Positions 15,447 through 15,540 of a stretch of DNA of 15,540 nt are shown piece after piece. Origin of the DNA: UBA4312 sp040266995 (GTDB lineage: Bacteria > Bacillota_I > Bacilli_A > Erysipelotrichales > Erysipelotrichaceae); the NCBI GenBank assembly GCA_040266995.1, contig JAWRHV010000045.1, positions 1 to 15,540 of the forward strand, written 5' to 3'. How positions within the stretch are numbered: position 1 is the stretch's first letter; each line of letters starts with the position of its first letter. Position numbers and translations under genes: made by a program. The notes beneath the pieces were generated by a model, which had not been told where the DNA came from, did not search any database, and worked only from the letters and a program-made list of their open reading frames with translations.

Positions 15447-15456
15447 AAAAGAACAA

Positions 15457-15490
15457 CGGCGGGATAATAACACTATCCCGCCGGTCGTGT
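15457..15490 (+). terminator. Hairpin after the relaxase gene, probable terminator
   Basis: A perfect 10-bp stem, CGGCGGGATA (15457-15466) and TATCCCGCCG (15474-15483), with a 7-base loop lies 10 bases after the relaxase stop codon. The following GTCGTGTTTT is only moderately T-rich. The last 50 bases of the window show no further gene that I can support. Confidence 0.6.
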
Positions 15491-15540
15491 TTTATGGTTG
15501 AATACAGTCCGACAAACTGGAATTTGTGCTATGCAAATTG

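Noticed and set aside
15508..15521. AAACTGGAATTTGT near the window end resembles AAACCGGAATTTGT at 12887-12900, possible flanking repeats of an inserted unit
   Set aside because: A 13 of 14 match in a 15-kb window is expected by chance, and the two copies do not flank a sensible unit.

Overview
The window looks like the chromosome of a low-GC Gram-positive gut bacterium carrying a degenerating mobilizable element. The housekeeping genes are Firmicutes-like: a methionine aminopeptidase with an N-terminal SEC-C zinc motif, a short deformylase-like protein and a membrane-anchored GH73 glucosaminidase. I lean towards Erysipelotrichia, but the exact lineage is an inference.

Bases 1 to about 10257 are core chromosome in short operons. 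On the minus strand prfA (RF1), prmC (the methylase of the RF1 GGQ glutamine) and map run as one unit, with map cut off by the window edge. Divergent from them on the plus strand are a peptide-deformylase-family gene and a GH73 cell-wall hydrolase. Both seem to start right at their promoter's expected transcription start, with no Shine-Dalgarno sequence. Convergent to these lie mgtE (Mg2+ transport) and a YfcE-type phosphoesterase on the minus strand; a hairpin shared by both gene ends closes the unit. A plus-strand tatD nuclease gene meets glmU, prs and an ArsC/Spx-like gene coming from the other side, and the last of these overlaps both of its neighbours.

Bases from about 10258 to the window end belong to a visibly more GC-rich mobilizable element of the Tn4451/TnpX-like, MobA/MobL class. 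In order it holds a large serine recombinase, TnpW, a DUF3847 protein, an AT-rich alpha/beta hydrolase gene in the opposite orientation (probable cargo), a cluster of hairpins that is the likely oriT, and a MobA/MobL relaxase. The left end falls between a host terminator at 10225-10257 and the recombinase start at 10331. The right end is outside the window.

The main observation is that both mobility enzymes are broken by single small lesions: a frameshift at about 10730 in the recombinase and an in-frame TAG at 14202-14204 in the relaxase. Their remaining reading frames are otherwise intact. The element therefore looks recently immobilised, or dependent on enzymes supplied in trans. I found no CRISPR array, rRNA or tRNA, and no clear undescribed multi-gene system.
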